This document shows, in pieces, positions 45,740-56,615 of a stretch of DNA of 64,000 nucleotides. The notes below the pieces were generated by a model that had not been told where the DNA came from, searched no databases, and saw only the letters and a program-made list of their open reading frames with translations. How positions within the stretch are numbered: position 1 is the first letter of the stretch; every line of letters starts with the position of its first letter. A program made the position numbers and the translations under genes. Source of the stretch: Pseudomonadota bacterium (GTDB lineage: Bacteria; Pseudomonadota; Gammaproteobacteria; Steroidobacterales; Steroidobacteraceae); assembly GCA_016713725.1 (NCBI GenBank), contig JADJOO010000015.1:1-64000 (forward strand). The letters are read 5' to 3'.

Positions 45740-45952
45740 CCGCTGCCTGGGACTTGCCGCGTCCCGCTGTTTCGCTCGTTGTGACGTCGAACCAATGTAC
45801 TGGAAGACAGCCACTCCCGCGGCGCTGAAGACTCAGCGGAAATGCCTAGTTGGAAGGCGGTTTGCCGAATCCTCGTGCCATCGCTCGGCCGCACCAGGCC
45901 GGCCATTCCTGCTAGTGTTCCCGCCGGTTTCCGGTTATCGAGGCTGACCGTC

Positions 45953-47236
45953 GTGGATGAATCGAAGCCCGGCTCGGTCCATGCGTGGCTGCGTTCGGGC
46001 GAGTTCCTGTTCGGCGCTCTCCTCTTTGCAGCTGCCATTGCCGCGCTTGTGCTGGCCACCTCGCTCAGCGGCGTCACCCAGGTCCCCTGGCGACATGCCG
46101 TTTTCTTCCTGGCATTCGGCGTTTTCACGATTTCGATCGGGTATTCCCACCCGGTGTTCGGCTACGTGTCTTTCGACCGCTTGGCCCAGGTCTCCAGCAT
46201 CCTGGTGTTGGGACCCGTGGATGCGGCGTGGATCAACGGCCTCGCCTCGCTGCTGTATCCGTGGCACCGCCTGCGCCAGGGGGTGCCGCTGCGCGCCGTC
46301 TGCAACGCGGCGCTCACCAATGCGGGCCTGATGGCGCTGGCGATACTCATTGCAGGAATGCTTTACGTCGAGGTGGGTGGGCCCGTCCCCCTGGCCGGCC
46401 TCGACCCGGCAACGTTTGGCGCAATCGTGCTGCTGCTGGTCGCACTGCAGTTCATCAACGAAGGCGGAATCGTTGCGCTCGTGCGCGTCCGCGGTCAGTC
46501 GTCGCGCGATGCGCTAAGCCTCTTCGACACGATCATCGAACTGATGGCAGGCCTCGCTGCGATCCTGCTCGCGGTCGTGTGGACGCGCATGGAGATGGAG
46601 GTCTTCCTGCTGCTGCTGGCGGTGCTTGCGGCGTTGATGCTTGCGCTCAAGCGCTACGCTGAAATTCGGCTGAAGCTGGAGCGGCTGGTGGAGGATCGAA
46701 CGGCGGCGCTGCGCGAGAAGACGCTGCAGCTCGAGCAACTCGCGGCCCATGACCAGCTCACCGGGTTGCACAACCGCCGCCACGCCGACGAGTTCCTGCA
46801 GCGCGAGTTCGAGCACGCGGACCGGCCGGGTGCCGCGCTCGCCATTGCGCTCGCCGACATCGACAATTTCAAGGAGATCAACGACAGCCGTTCCCACAGT
46901 GTCGGCGATCGGGTGCTCGAGCGCGTGGGCCGCATTTTCAGGGAGCGGACGCGCAAGTGCGACCTCGTGGCGCGCTACGGCGGCGAGGAGTTCCTGTTCG
47001 CCTTCGTCGGCATGAACGAACTCGACGCCGCGCGCCTGCAAGACCTGCGTCTGGCCGTGGAGAGCGAGGACTGGCCGGCCGTCTCGCCCGGCTTGCGGGT
47101 GACGATGAGCATCGGTCTCGCGATCCACCGCGAGGCGCCGGGAGTACCGGCCCTGCTCAGGCTTGCCGATGCCCGCCTGTACCGGGCCAAGCAACTCGGC
47201 CGCAACTGCGTCGTCGCCGAACTCGCCGTCGATTGA
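45953..47236 (+). CDS. Membrane diguanylate cyclase (GGDEF)
   Basis: This 427-residue protein starts at GTG (VDESKPGS) behind a GAGG site; an upstream ATG would add 37 residues without a good ribosome site. About six or seven membrane helices fill residues 15-235, then a short coiled coil and a GGDEF domain. The active motif is GGEEF, in RKCDLVARYGGEEFLFAF, with an intact RxxD inhibitory site (RKCD) five residues upstream. It should make c-di-GMP and be feedback-inhibited. The membrane part resembles MASE-type sensors. Confidence 0.88.
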   Translation: MDESKPGSVHAWLRSGEFLFGALLFAAAIAALVLATSLSGVTQVPWRHAVFFLAFGVFTISIGYSHPVFGYVSFDRLAQVSSILVLGPVDAAWINGLASLLYPWHRLRQGVPLRAVCNAALTNAGLMALAILIAGMLYVEVGGPVPLAGLDPATFGAIVLLLVALQFINEGGIVALVRVRGQSSRDALSLFDTIIELMAGLAAILLAVVWTRMEMEVFLLLLAVLAALMLALKRYAEIRLKLERLVEDRTAALREKTLQLEQLAAHDQLTGLHNRRHADEFLQREFEHADRPGAALAIALADIDNFKEINDSRSHSVGDRVLERVGRIFRERTRKCDLVARYGGEEFLFAFVGMNELDAARLQDLRLAVESEDWPAVSPGLRVTMSIGLAIHREAPGVPALLRLADARLYRAKQLGRNCVVAELAVD

Positions 47237-47250
47237 GCGCCAGGGCGCTC
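47235..47250. terminator. Hairpin between convergent stop codons
   Basis: GAGCGC-CAGG-GCGCTC forms a 6-bp stem spanning exactly the gap between the stops of the rightward diguanylate cyclase gene and the leftward M2 peptidase gene. It lacks a T run, so termination is only a possibility. Confidence 0.3.
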
Positions 47251-49094
47251 ACCAGCCGCAGGTTTCGCCCTTGTTCTGTTCCCTGAGCCAGTCCTGCAAC
47301 GGCCTGAAGTATTCGATGATCGCCGAGCCGTCCATCTGCCGCGTGCCGGTCAGCTCGTAGAGCGTGTCCTGCCACGGCTGGCTGGCGCCTTTCGCGAGCA
47401 TCGCGCCGAACTTCCTGCCCGCTTCCTCGTTGCCGAAGATCGAGCACTCCGACAGCGGACCCTTGAACCCGGCTGCCTCGCAAAGCGCCTTCTGGAACTG
47501 GAACTGCATGATGAACGAGAGGAAGTACCGCGTGTACGGGGTGTTGCCCGGGATGTGGTACTTGGCGCCCGGATCGAAGTCGGCCTCGGTGCGCTCGACG
47601 GGCGGACGGATGCCCTGGTACTTCTCGCGCAGCGCCCACCACGCGGCGTTGTAGTTCGCCGGGCGTCACCTGCCCCGAGAACACCTGCCAGCGCCATTCG
47701 TCGATCATCTTGCCGAACGGCAGGAACGCGATCTTCTCCAGCGCCATCTTCATCTGCTGGTTGATGACGGCTTCCTTGCTCGCCTTCGCTTCGGGCACCA
47801 GGCCGATCTTCGCAAGGTACGCGGGCGTCATCGACAGCGTGACCGTGTCGCCGATGGCCTCGTGGAAGCCGTCGTGCGCGCCGTTCTGGAACATGAACGG
47901 CTGGTCCTTGTACCAGACGTAGTAATAGATGTGCCCCAGCTCGTGGTAGATCGTGCGCAGTTCCTCTGCGGTTGGCCGGATGCACATCTTGATGCGCACA
48001 TCGTCCTTGCCGTCCATGTGCCAGGCGCTGGCGTGGCATTGCACGTCGCGATCACGCGGCTGTGCCAGCATCGAGCGCTCCCAGAACGTCGCCGGCAATG
48101 CGGGGAAGGCGATCGACTGGTAGAACGCCTCAGCCGACTTGGCCATGCGGACCGGGTCGTAGTTCTGCGCGACGAGCGCGGCGTCGACGTCGAGCTGGCT
48201 GACACCGGGATACGGTTCGAAAATGTCGTAGGCAGCGTCCCATTGCTGGGCCCACATGTTGCCGAACAGGTGCGCCGGGATCGGCTTGCCCGCCGGCACC
48301 TTGTCCTCGCCGTACTTTGCCGCGAGCTTGCCGCGCGCGTAGCACTGCAGGTCCTTGTAGAGCGGCTCGACCTGCTGGTAGAGACGTGCGGCTTCCTTCG
48401 TGAAATCGTCGGCCGGCATGTCGTAGCCCGAGCGCCACATCGCGCCGAGGTCCTTGTAACCCAGAGTCCGCGACCCCTCGTTCGCCAGTTCGGTGAACCG
48501 CGTGTAATCGGCACGCAGTGCGCGGCCCTGGTCGTGCCAGCCCTTCCACGCGTCGAGCAATTCGTCGTAGTCGCGACTCTTCTCGAGTACAGCCTTGAGC
48601 TGCACCTCGTCGCGGCATTCCTGTGCGCCGGCCTTGCAGTACTTCGCCGAGCCGTATTTCGCCTCCATTCCGGCCAGCAGCGTGGCCAGTTCAGCGCGCT
48701 TCGCGGGGTCGTCCGGTGCCGGCGCGGACACGCCCAGCCGCAACAAGTCGATGGCACGGCGCGATGCAGCGCTCATCGGCTTGCCGTCGAACTGCTTCGA
48801 CTCCTCGACGGCCTTGCTGAAGGCGGCCAGGAAGCGCTCATTGGCACGGGCGGTCAACAGCTGTGTGTCGACCGTGATGTACGTCGCCTGTGTCCAGCCA
48901 GCTGCATTCAGCTCGAGGCCGATGTCCGCGAACTCCTTGTTGAGTCGCGCGACGAACTCGTCGGCGGTCTCGGCCGAGGCGACGCCGAGCGGCGCGAGCG
49001 TGCAGAGCGCGATTGCGACACCCGCAGAAATGCGGCTGCGCAGCTGGCAGGGCAGGGAACGCGGGGCGATGCCGCCGGTGCGGGTCGAGGTCAT
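47249..49094 (-). CDS. M2-family (ACE-type) peptidyl-dipeptidase, exported (one-base frameshift)
   Basis: This is a roughly 610-residue zinc metallopeptidase related to angiotensin-converting enzyme. A signal peptide (about 1-40, ending GVASA) precedes the all-helical M2 domain. Zinc site HELGH lies in IYHELGHIYYYVWYKDQPF, with the third ligand Glu in GFHEAIGDTVTLS. Near 47661-47663 one surplus base in a GGG run breaks the frame after SGQVTP; beyond it the protein resumes ANYNAAWWALREKY and ends RPLQDWLREQNKGETCGW. It removes dipeptides from peptide C-termini in the periplasm and lies downstream of a GntR regulator and POT dipeptide transporters. Confidence 0.88.
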
Positions 49095-49117
49095 TGCGGT
49101 CTCCGGGAATCCTGGGT

Positions 49118-49897
49118 TCAATCGAGTCCGACCTTCGTTTCGACGCGGTAGCTGAAGAGGTCGGAGTTGTAGCGGGCCACGAGGTGATCCTGCAGCTGAC
49201 CCTGCGCGTCGTAGGAAAAGCGGACGAGCTTGAGCAGCGGCTTGCCGCTCGGGACGTCGAGAGCGCGCGCAACGTCTGGCGCCGCGCCTTCCGCGCTGAG
49301 GAAGCGCTCCATGCGCGCAATCTTGAGCCCGTAGCGTTCAAACAGCGTCAGCCGGCTGGCGCCCTCGAATTCTTTCTTCGGCATCGTCGCCGAGAACTTG
49401 GGTGTCCACGAGACGTAGTGCGCGAACGGCTGGCCACTGGCACTGCGCACCCGCACGAGCTGGCACACCCGGATGCCTGCGCCGAGTCCGAATGCCGTCT
49501 GCAGGTCCGGTGGCGGCACCGCCATGCGCTTGAACAGGACCGTGAGCGTCGTACCGCGGCCGAGGTCGCCAAGGCTTTCCGCGTTGGAGCCGAGCGGCGC
49601 GACGATCGGCGCGGGGCGGTCCGCGTGACTGACGAACGTGCCCTTGCCGCGGTGCCGGACCACGAGACCCTTGGCGGCGAGTTCGACGAGCGTGCGCCGC
49701 GCGGTGATGCGCGAGACGTCGAATCCGTCCGAGAGTTCCTTCTCGGACGGCATGCGCGACTCGTTCGGCAGCACGCCCTTCACGATGGCGTCGTGCAGGA
49801 CCGTGTACAGCTGGAAATACAGCGGCGAGGGCGAATCGGCGTCGATCAGCTCACGGTCGAGCAGGGCGAGCGCCGCCGCGCCTTCGGTCTGTCTCAT
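49118..49897 (-). CDS. GntR/HutC-family transcriptional regulator
   Basis: This 259-residue repressor-type protein has an N-terminal winged helix (SRMPSEKELSDGFDVSRITARRTLVELAAKG, here only cited as residues about 47-77) and a C-terminal UTRA ligand-binding domain (GIRVCQLVRVRSASGQPFAH, YSYRVET-like end as LFSYRVET). It is 23 bases upstream of the M2 peptidase gene and 22 bases downstream of a POT transporter, so it probably regulates this peptide-use cluster in response to a peptide or amino-acid-like ligand. The ligand is inferred only from context. Confidence 0.9.
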   Translation of the reverse strand: MRQTEGAAALALLDRELIDADSPSPLYFQLYTVLHDAIVKGVLPNESRMPSEKELSDGFDVSRITARRTLVELAAKGLVVRHRGKGTFVSHADRPAPIVAPLGSNAESLGDLGRGTTLTVLFKRMAVPPPDLQTAFGLGAGIRVCQLVRVRSASGQPFAHYVSWTPKFSATMPKKEFEGASRLTLFERYGLKIARMERFLSAEGAAPDVARALDVPSGKPLLKLVRFSYDAQGQLQDHLVARYNSDLFSYRVETKVGLD

Positions 49898-49919
49898 GCA
49901 GCCGCTCCGCCGTGTGCCA

Positions 49920-51290
<1,371 letters not shown>

Positions 51291-51375
51291 TATTTTTCGC
51301 TATTCCAATGGGTTGCGCCAGCAGGCGCGAGGCTGCAGAGTCTGGTGGATGTTGCGGTGCGAGAGCAAGCCGCCC

Positions 51376-51451
51376 GGAAATGGGGGACGTGCACCTATTT
51401 CCTGTCAGGAAATAGGTGCGCCCCTACTTCCGGTGCACGTCCCCTGTTTCC
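51376..51451. repeat. REP-like palindromic element between two POT genes
   Basis: Outer arms GGAAATGGGGGACGTGCACC and GGTGCACGTCCCCTGTTTCC (one imperfection pair) enclose an inner inverted repeat CACCTATTTCCTG/AGGAAATAGGTG and a 13-15 base extra segment. Its last base is the first base of the stop codon (CTA on the plus strand) of the adjacent POT gene. The wording GGGGACG...CACCTATTTCC matches the other elements. Confidence 0.85.
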
Positions 51452-53016
51452 TACCGGATGCCACCAGCCAGCCGCTGCACGCGGCTGGCGATCAGAAGCA
51501 GCGTGGCGCCCGCGACCAGCGCGACGAGTGCAATCTTCAGGTACTGGCCGGGCATCGACGCGACGTCCTGTGCATCGAACCCACCTGCGACGAGACCGGC
51601 GAGCAACAGGCCGAGCGACGTCGCCAGGAACCACAGTCCCATCATCTGGCCGACCAGGCGAGGCGGTGCGAGCTTCGTGACCGAACTGAGACCCACGGGG
51701 CTCAGGCACAGCTCGCCGAAGCAATGCAGCAGGTAGGCCAGCAGCAGCCATTGTGGACCCGCGAGCCGGCCGCTCGCGACCACCGTGGCCGCACCAAACA
51801 TCACCAGGAATCCCAGGCCGAGCAGCAGGAGCCCAAGTGCGAACTTCGCGGGGGCCGAGGGGTCGAGGTTGCGCCGGCCAAGGTAGATCCAGAGTGCCGA
51901 GAACGCCGGCGCGAACAGCAGGATGTAGAGTGCACTCGGCGCCTGGAACCAGCCCGCGGGAATCTCGAAGCCGCCGACCATGCGATCGGTGAACCGTTCC
52001 GCGAACAGGTTCAACGAGGACCCTGCCTGTTCGTAGCCGGCCCAGAACAGCGCGGAAGACACGAAGAGCGCGAGCACGACCAGCACGCGGCGGCGCTCGG
52101 TGCGGTCGAGACCCGCGAACATGAGCAGGTAGCAGAAATACCCCACGGTCACGACGAGGATCGCAACGGCGGTCCAGCGTGCGACCTGTGTCGGGTCGAG
52201 CGTGATGATGCCGGCTGCAATCAGCGCCGTGACGACAGCGATGCCACCCAGCACGGCCACGACTCCGCGCCACTGCCGTTGGTCGGCGGCGAGCAGGGCG
52301 GGATGCGTGGGACGCGCACGTTTTCCAGCGTTCCCCAAGTGATGACGCGTCAGCTGGAACTGCGCCAGCCCCAGCGCCATCGCGACGGCGGCACCCGCAA
52401 ATCCCGCGCGCCAACCGTATTGCTGGGCGAGCCAGGGCGTTGCCAGAGAACCGATCAATGCGCCGACGTTGATGCCCAGGTAAAAGAGCGTAAACCCTGC
52501 GTCACGCGCGGCGCCGCCTTCCGGATACAGCTGTGCAACCATCGCGCTGATGTTCGGCTTCAGCAGCCCGACGCCGAGCACGACCACCAGGCAACCCGTA
52601 TAGAAGAGCGTGGGACCCGCCGGAATGGCCAGCAGCGTGTTGCCGACGAGAATCAGCATGGCTCCCCACACCACAGCACGCTGGGCACCGAGCAGGCGGT
52701 CGGCGAGCCAGCCGCCGGGCAGGGCCATCAGGTACGTCGCCGTGGTGTAGAGGCCGTAGATCGCAGTCGCCTTGCGATCGTCGAGCCCGAAACCGCCGGT
52801 CGCGATGGCGTCGACCAGGAACAGGATCAGGATTCCGCGCATCCCGTAATAGGTGAAGCGCTCCCACATCTCCGTCATGAAGAGCGTGGCGAGTCCCCGC
52901 GGATGCCCAAACCAGTGATCCCGAATGGCGAGTCCCCCTTGCGGAAACAGGTGGGAAATAGGTGGAAATAGGTGGGAAAGAAATAGGTGAGCGTCCCCTA
53001 TTTCCGTCCGGATCAC
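51451..53016 (-). CDS. POT-family proton/oligopeptide symporter (2 of 3) with REP-derived N-terminus
   Basis: This 521-residue PTR2 transporter has HWFGHPRGLATLFMTEMWERF, FTLFYLGINVGALIG and AGWFQAPSALYILLFAP. The only in-frame start before the conserved part is a GTG at 53016 that overlaps the TGA of the upstream amidohydrolase gene. It gives an N-terminal extension of about 28 residues (EIGDAHLFLSHLFPPISHLF and neighbours) that is the translation of a REP-like repeat. Initiation at a non-standard codon nearer DHWFGHP is the alternative. The repeat appears to have displaced the original start. Confidence 0.88.
   Translation of the reverse strand: MIRTEIGDAHLFLSHLFPPISHLFPQGGLAIRDHWFGHPRGLATLFMTEMWERFTYYGMRGILILFLVDAIATGGFGLDDRKATAIYGLYTTATYLMALPGGWLADRLLGAQRAVVWGAMLILVGNTLLAIPAGPTLFYTGCLVVVLGVGLLKPNISAMVAQLYPEGGAARDAGFTLFYLGINVGALIGSLATPWLAQQYGWRAGFAGAAVAMALGLAQFQLTRHHLGNAGKRARPTHPALLAADQRQWRGVVAVLGGIAVVTALIAAGIITLDPTQVARWTAVAILVVTVGYFCYLLMFAGLDRTERRRVLVVLALFVSSALFWAGYEQAGSSLNLFAERFTDRMVGGFEIPAGWFQAPSALYILLFAPAFSALWIYLGRRNLDPSAPAKFALGLLLLGLGFLVMFGAATVVASGRLAGPQWLLLAYLLHCFGELCLSPVGLSSVTKLAPPRLVGQMMGLWFLATSLGLLLAGLVAGGFDAQDVASMPGQYLKIALVALVAGATLLLIASRVQRLAGGIR
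52943..53005. repeat. REP-like tandem/palindromic repeat at the 5' end of a POT gene
   Basis: Four degenerate direct copies of GGAAATAGGTG (52943-52989) run into AGGTGAGCGTCCCCTATTTCC (ending 53005), the arm sequence of the 26168 element. It lies within the open frame of the POT gene, between the amidohydrolase stop and the first conserved residues. Confidence 0.82.
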
Positions 53017-54329
53017 TGCTTGTACACGGTTCCCTGCTTCATGACGAACTCGACGGCATCCAGCGCGTGAATGTCCGCGAGAGGGTCGCGCGTCACGGCG
53101 ACGATGTCGGCCGAGTAGCCCGGGGCGATCTGCCCGGCCTCGGCTTCGATTCCGAGTGCCTCGGCGCCGACCTTCGTCGCTGCCTGGATCGCCTGCATCG
53201 GTGTCATCCCGTACTGCACCATGTACGCGAGCTGCTTCGGCGCGTCCTTGTGCGGATGCACACCGGTGTCGGTCCCCATCGTGAGCTTGATGCCCATCTG
53301 CACGGCCCTCCTGAAGTTATCGCGCTGCGCCTGCGCCACTTCACGGTCCTTGCGCAGGAACTCCTCCAGCTCACCGCGCCTGGGGCCTTCGGACTGCGTG
53401 TACTCGGTATTGAAAATGTCCATCGACAGGAACGCGCCGGTCTTCTTCGCGAGGTCGAGGCCCTCCTGATCGATCAGGCTCGCGTGCTCGATCGTGTCGA
53501 CGCCGGCCTTGAGCGCGACCTTGATGCCATTGGCGCCGTGCGCATGCACCGCGACCTTGCGGCCGTGCATGTGGGCTTCGTCGACGATGGCGGCGACTTC
53601 CTCCGGCGTGTACTGCTGCGCGCCGACGCGCGTGCCCTTGGAGAACACGCCGCCGGTGCCGCAGTACTTGATCACGTCCGCGCCGTACTTGACGTTCTTG
53701 CGCACCATCGCGCGCACCGCGTCGACGCCGTCGGCTACGCCCTCACCGCGGTCGTTGTATTCGGGCGCGAGCATGTTGCTGTCGCAATGGCCGCCCGTGA
53801 TGCCCAGCGCCGGGCCCGACGCGAGGATGCGGGGTCCGATCACGTCGCCGGCGTTGATGGCATCGCGCAGCGCGACGTCCGAGTAACCGCCGGCGCCGAC
53901 GTTGCGGATCGTCGTCACGCCGGACAGCAGCGTCTCGCGACCGAAGCGCGCACCCATCAGCGCTTCGCGCGGCACGGAGATGCCGTACCCGTAATACGGC
54001 GGCAGGGTCGGATCGCCCGTGACGTGCGTGTGCGTGTCAATCAGGCCAGGCAGCACCGTTTTGCTCGAGAGGTCGATGACCGTGGCACCCGGCGGTACCG
54101 CCGTCGTCCCCGCGGCCCCGACTGCGCTGATCCTGCCGCCCTGCACGATGATCACCTGGTCGTTGCTCACCCGGCCGGTCACCACGTCGATGAGCTTGCC
54201 GGCCTTGATGACCGTGACGGGTTCGGGGGCCGCAGTAGTCGACACATCGGCGGCAAAGACGGTCGGGATCGCACACGCCGCGAAGACAGCGAACACACGG
54301 CGGACGGACAGGCACGGGATCAGGGGCAT
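53013..54329 (-). CDS. Exported amidohydrolase-family metal-dependent peptidase/hydrolase
   Basis: This 438-residue protein has a signal peptide (cut after FAA-D at about residue 27) and an amidohydrolase fold: metal site DTHTHVTGD, a probable carboxylated Lys in YGADVIKYCGTGG, HAHGANGIKVALKAGVDTIEH with His ligands, and TMGTDTGVHPHK with the final Asp. This subgroup includes enzymes that split L-Xaa-L-Arg/Lys dipeptides and N-acyl amino acids, which would suit its position among POT peptide transporters. The substrate is inferred from context only. The stop overlaps the GTG of the next POT gene. Confidence 0.88.
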   Translation of the reverse strand: MPLIPCLSVRRVFAVFAACAIPTVFAADVSTTAAPEPVTVIKAGKLIDVVTGRVSNDQVIIVQGGRISAVGAAGTTAVPPGATVIDLSSKTVLPGLIDTHTHVTGDPTLPPYYGYGISVPREALMGARFGRETLLSGVTTIRNVGAGGYSDVALRDAINAGDVIGPRILASGPALGITGGHCDSNMLAPEYNDRGEGVADGVDAVRAMVRKNVKYGADVIKYCGTGGVFSKGTRVGAQQYTPEEVAAIVDEAHMHGRKVAVHAHGANGIKVALKAGVDTIEHASLIDQEGLDLAKKTGAFLSMDIFNTEYTQSEGPRRGELEEFLRKDREVAQAQRDNFRRAVQMGIKLTMGTDTGVHPHKDAPKQLAYMVQYGMTPMQAIQAATKVGAEALGIEAEAGQIAPGYSADIVAVTRDPLADIHALDAVEFVMKQGTVYKQ

Positions 54330-54375
54330 GCAGGACTCCAGTCTCAGGACGATTGATGGTTGGCGGCGACGAAGC

Positions 54376-55836
54376 TCAGCGGACGTTGCCCATGAGCCGC
54401 GCGAGCGGGCGGCTGATGAGCAGCAGGAACACGCCGATGCCGCAGGCGTAGAGCACGATGCCCATGAATCGATCGGGCATCGCGGCGAGGTTGTTGGCGT
54501 CGAAGCCGCCGGCGATGAGGCCGGCCATGAGCTTGCCGAGCGAGCTGCCGAGGAACCAGACGCCCATCATCTGGCCGACGAGCCTTGCAGGCGCGAGCTT
54601 GGTCACGGTCGAGAGGCCGACGGGACTCACGCAGAGCTCGCCGAACACGGTGAGCAGGTAGGTGAGGATCAGCAGGTAGGCCGGGGCGTTGGCGCCACCG
54701 GCAACGATGTTGGCCGCGGAAACCATGAACAGGAAGCCGAGTCCCATCAGCAGCAGGCCGAACGCGAACTTGAGCGGCGCAGCAGGATCCATCTGGCGTC
54801 GCGCGAGCTGCACCCACAGCGCCGAGAAGACCGGCGCGAACAGGATGACGAACGCCGGCTGCACCGACTGGAACCAGCCCGCCGGAATTTCGAAGCCACC
54901 GACCATGCGATCGATGTAGCGTTTGGCGAAGAGGTTGAGCGACGAGCCCGCCTGCTCGTACCCGGACCAGAACGAAGCGACCCCCAGGAACATCACGAGC
55001 ACGACGACCATGCGCTTGCGTTCGACCGGGTCGAGCCCCGCGCCGAAGAACAGGTACACGAAGTACAGGGCGGCCATGCCGACCAGAACGTAGGCGGCGC
55101 TCTTTGCGAGTCGCGCCGGGTCGAGGTGCACGGTCCCGGAGAACAGCAGGGCCGCAACCGCGGCGAACACCGCAAGTGCGATCCAGAGCCGGCGCCAATC
55201 GGTTGCGAGTCCTGCGCCGCCGTCGTTGCGGTTCGGGTGCGCGCCGGCGCCGTTGAACAGCCGGCGTGACAGCCAGAATTGCAGCAGTCCAAACGGCAGG
55301 CCGATCGCCGCCGCGAGAAAACCGATGCGCCAGCCGTAACGCTGCGCCAGCCAGCCCGCGATCAACGGGCCAATGAACGCGCCGAGGTTGATCCCCATGT
55401 AGAAGATCGTGAATCCTGCGTCACGCCGGCCGCCGCCTTCGGGATAGAGGTCGGCGACGAGCGTGGAAACGTTCGGTTTCAGCAGGCCGACGCCGAGGAT
55501 GATCACCACCAGCCCGCCGAAGAAGAGCTGCTTCGGGCCGGGGATCGTCAGCATCAGGGTGCCGAGCGTCATCAGCGTGCCGCCGACCATGACCGCGCGT
55601 TGCGCGCCGATCAGCCGGTCGGCGATCCAGCCGCCCGGCAGCGCGGCCATGAACACGGCTGCCGTGTAGAGACCATAAATCGCAGTCGCGGTCTTGTCGT
55701 CGAAGCCATAGCCGCCGCTCTCGACCGCATCGACCAGGAACAGCACGAGCAGGGCGCGCATGCCGTAGAACGTGAAGCGCTCCCACATCTCCGTGAAGAA
55801 GAGCGTCGACAGCGCGCGTGGATGTCCCCCCAGCAC
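54376..55836 (-). CDS. POT-family proton/oligopeptide symporter (3 of 3)
   Basis: This 486-residue PTR2 transporter starts at a GTG 8 bases after tatC ends, giving LGGHPRALSTLFFTEMWERF almost at once, so the N-terminus is shorter than in its two paralogues. FTIFYMGINLGAFIGPLI and AGWFQSVQPAFVILFAP are intact. It is more like copy 2 than copy 1 (shared FDDKTATAIYGLYT-like and GGFEIPAGWF wording), suggesting a local duplication. It lies between tatC and the exported amidohydrolase gene. Confidence 0.9.
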   Translation of the reverse strand: MLGGHPRALSTLFFTEMWERFTFYGMRALLVLFLVDAVESGGYGFDDKTATAIYGLYTAAVFMAALPGGWIADRLIGAQRAVMVGGTLMTLGTLMLTIPGPKQLFFGGLVVIILGVGLLKPNVSTLVADLYPEGGGRRDAGFTIFYMGINLGAFIGPLIAGWLAQRYGWRIGFLAAAIGLPFGLLQFWLSRRLFNGAGAHPNRNDGGAGLATDWRRLWIALAVFAAVAALLFSGTVHLDPARLAKSAAYVLVGMAALYFVYLFFGAGLDPVERKRMVVVLVMFLGVASFWSGYEQAGSSLNLFAKRYIDRMVGGFEIPAGWFQSVQPAFVILFAPVFSALWVQLARRQMDPAAPLKFAFGLLLMGLGFLFMVSAANIVAGGANAPAYLLILTYLLTVFGELCVSPVGLSTVTKLAPARLVGQMMGVWFLGSSLGKLMAGLIAGGFDANNLAAMPDRFMGIVLYACGIGVFLLLISRPLARLMGNVR

Positions 55837-55844
55837 CCGGTGCC

Positions 55845-56615
55845 TCAGCTTTCGGTCGCGGTCGCCGGCGAGGCCCGGCTTTTCTGGATCATGCGTGCGA
55901 ACAGGAGGCCCAGTTCATACAGCAGGTACATCGGCACGGCCATGAAGCTCTGCGACACCGCGTCCGGCGGCGTCAGGAACGCCGCGATGATGAAGATGCC
56001 GAGGATGACGTAGCCACGGTTGCGCGTCAGCACGTCGAGCTTGACGAGTCCCGTCGCCACCAGCAGTACCACGGCCACCGGCATTTCGAACGCAATGCCG
56101 AAAGCCATGAACAGCAGCAGCACGAAGTCCAGGTAGCTCGCGATGTCCGTCATCATCTTCACGCCCGTCGGCGTGGTCGACGCGAGGAACTGGAACATCA
56201 GCGGGAAGACGACGTAGTAGGCGAACGCGATGCCCACGTAGAACAGCACGATGCTCGAGACGAACAGGGGCAGCGCGAAACGCCGCTCGCGCTTGTAGAG
56301 CCCCGGCGCGACGAAGCCCCAGATCTGGAACAGGATGTAGGGCATCGCCAGGAAGATCGCGCCCATCAGCGAGAGCTTGAGCGGCGCCATGAATGGCGAC
56401 ACCACGCTCGTCGCGATCAGCGAAGTGCCGGCCGGCAGCTTGTCGATCAACGGTCGCGCGACCAGCGTGAACAGCTCGTTCTGGAAGAACGCGAGCGGCA
56501 CGAAGCAGACGACGACGGCGATGACCGAGCGCAGCAACCTGTCTCGCAGCTCGAGGAGGTGCGAGACGAGCGTGCCTTCGGCCAGCGGCTCTCCCTCACC
56601 CGGGCTTTGGCTCAT
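55845..56615 (-). CDS. tatC: Twin-arginine translocase subunit TatC
   Basis: This 256-residue, six-helix inner-membrane protein recognises twin-arginine signals. Motifs include HLLELRDRLLRS (the N-terminal signature), FMAPLKLSL, FQIWGFVAPGLYKRERR with the signal-binding Glu region, and FGIAFEMPV. The start MSQSPGEGEP overlaps the tatB end by 20 bases. It closes the tatABC operon and is followed by the POT run. Confidence 0.96.
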   Translation of the reverse strand: MSQSPGEGEPLAEGTLVSHLLELRDRLLRSVIAVVVCFVPLAFFQNELFTLVARPLIDKLPAGTSLIATSVVSPFMAPLKLSLMGAIFLAMPYILFQIWGFVAPGLYKRERRFALPLFVSSIVLFYVGIAFAYYVVFPLMFQFLASTTPTGVKMMTDIASYLDFVLLLFMAFGIAFEMPVAVVLLVATGLVKLDVLTRNRGYVILGIFIIAAFLTPPDAVSQSFMAVPMYLLYELGLLFARMIQKSRASPATATES

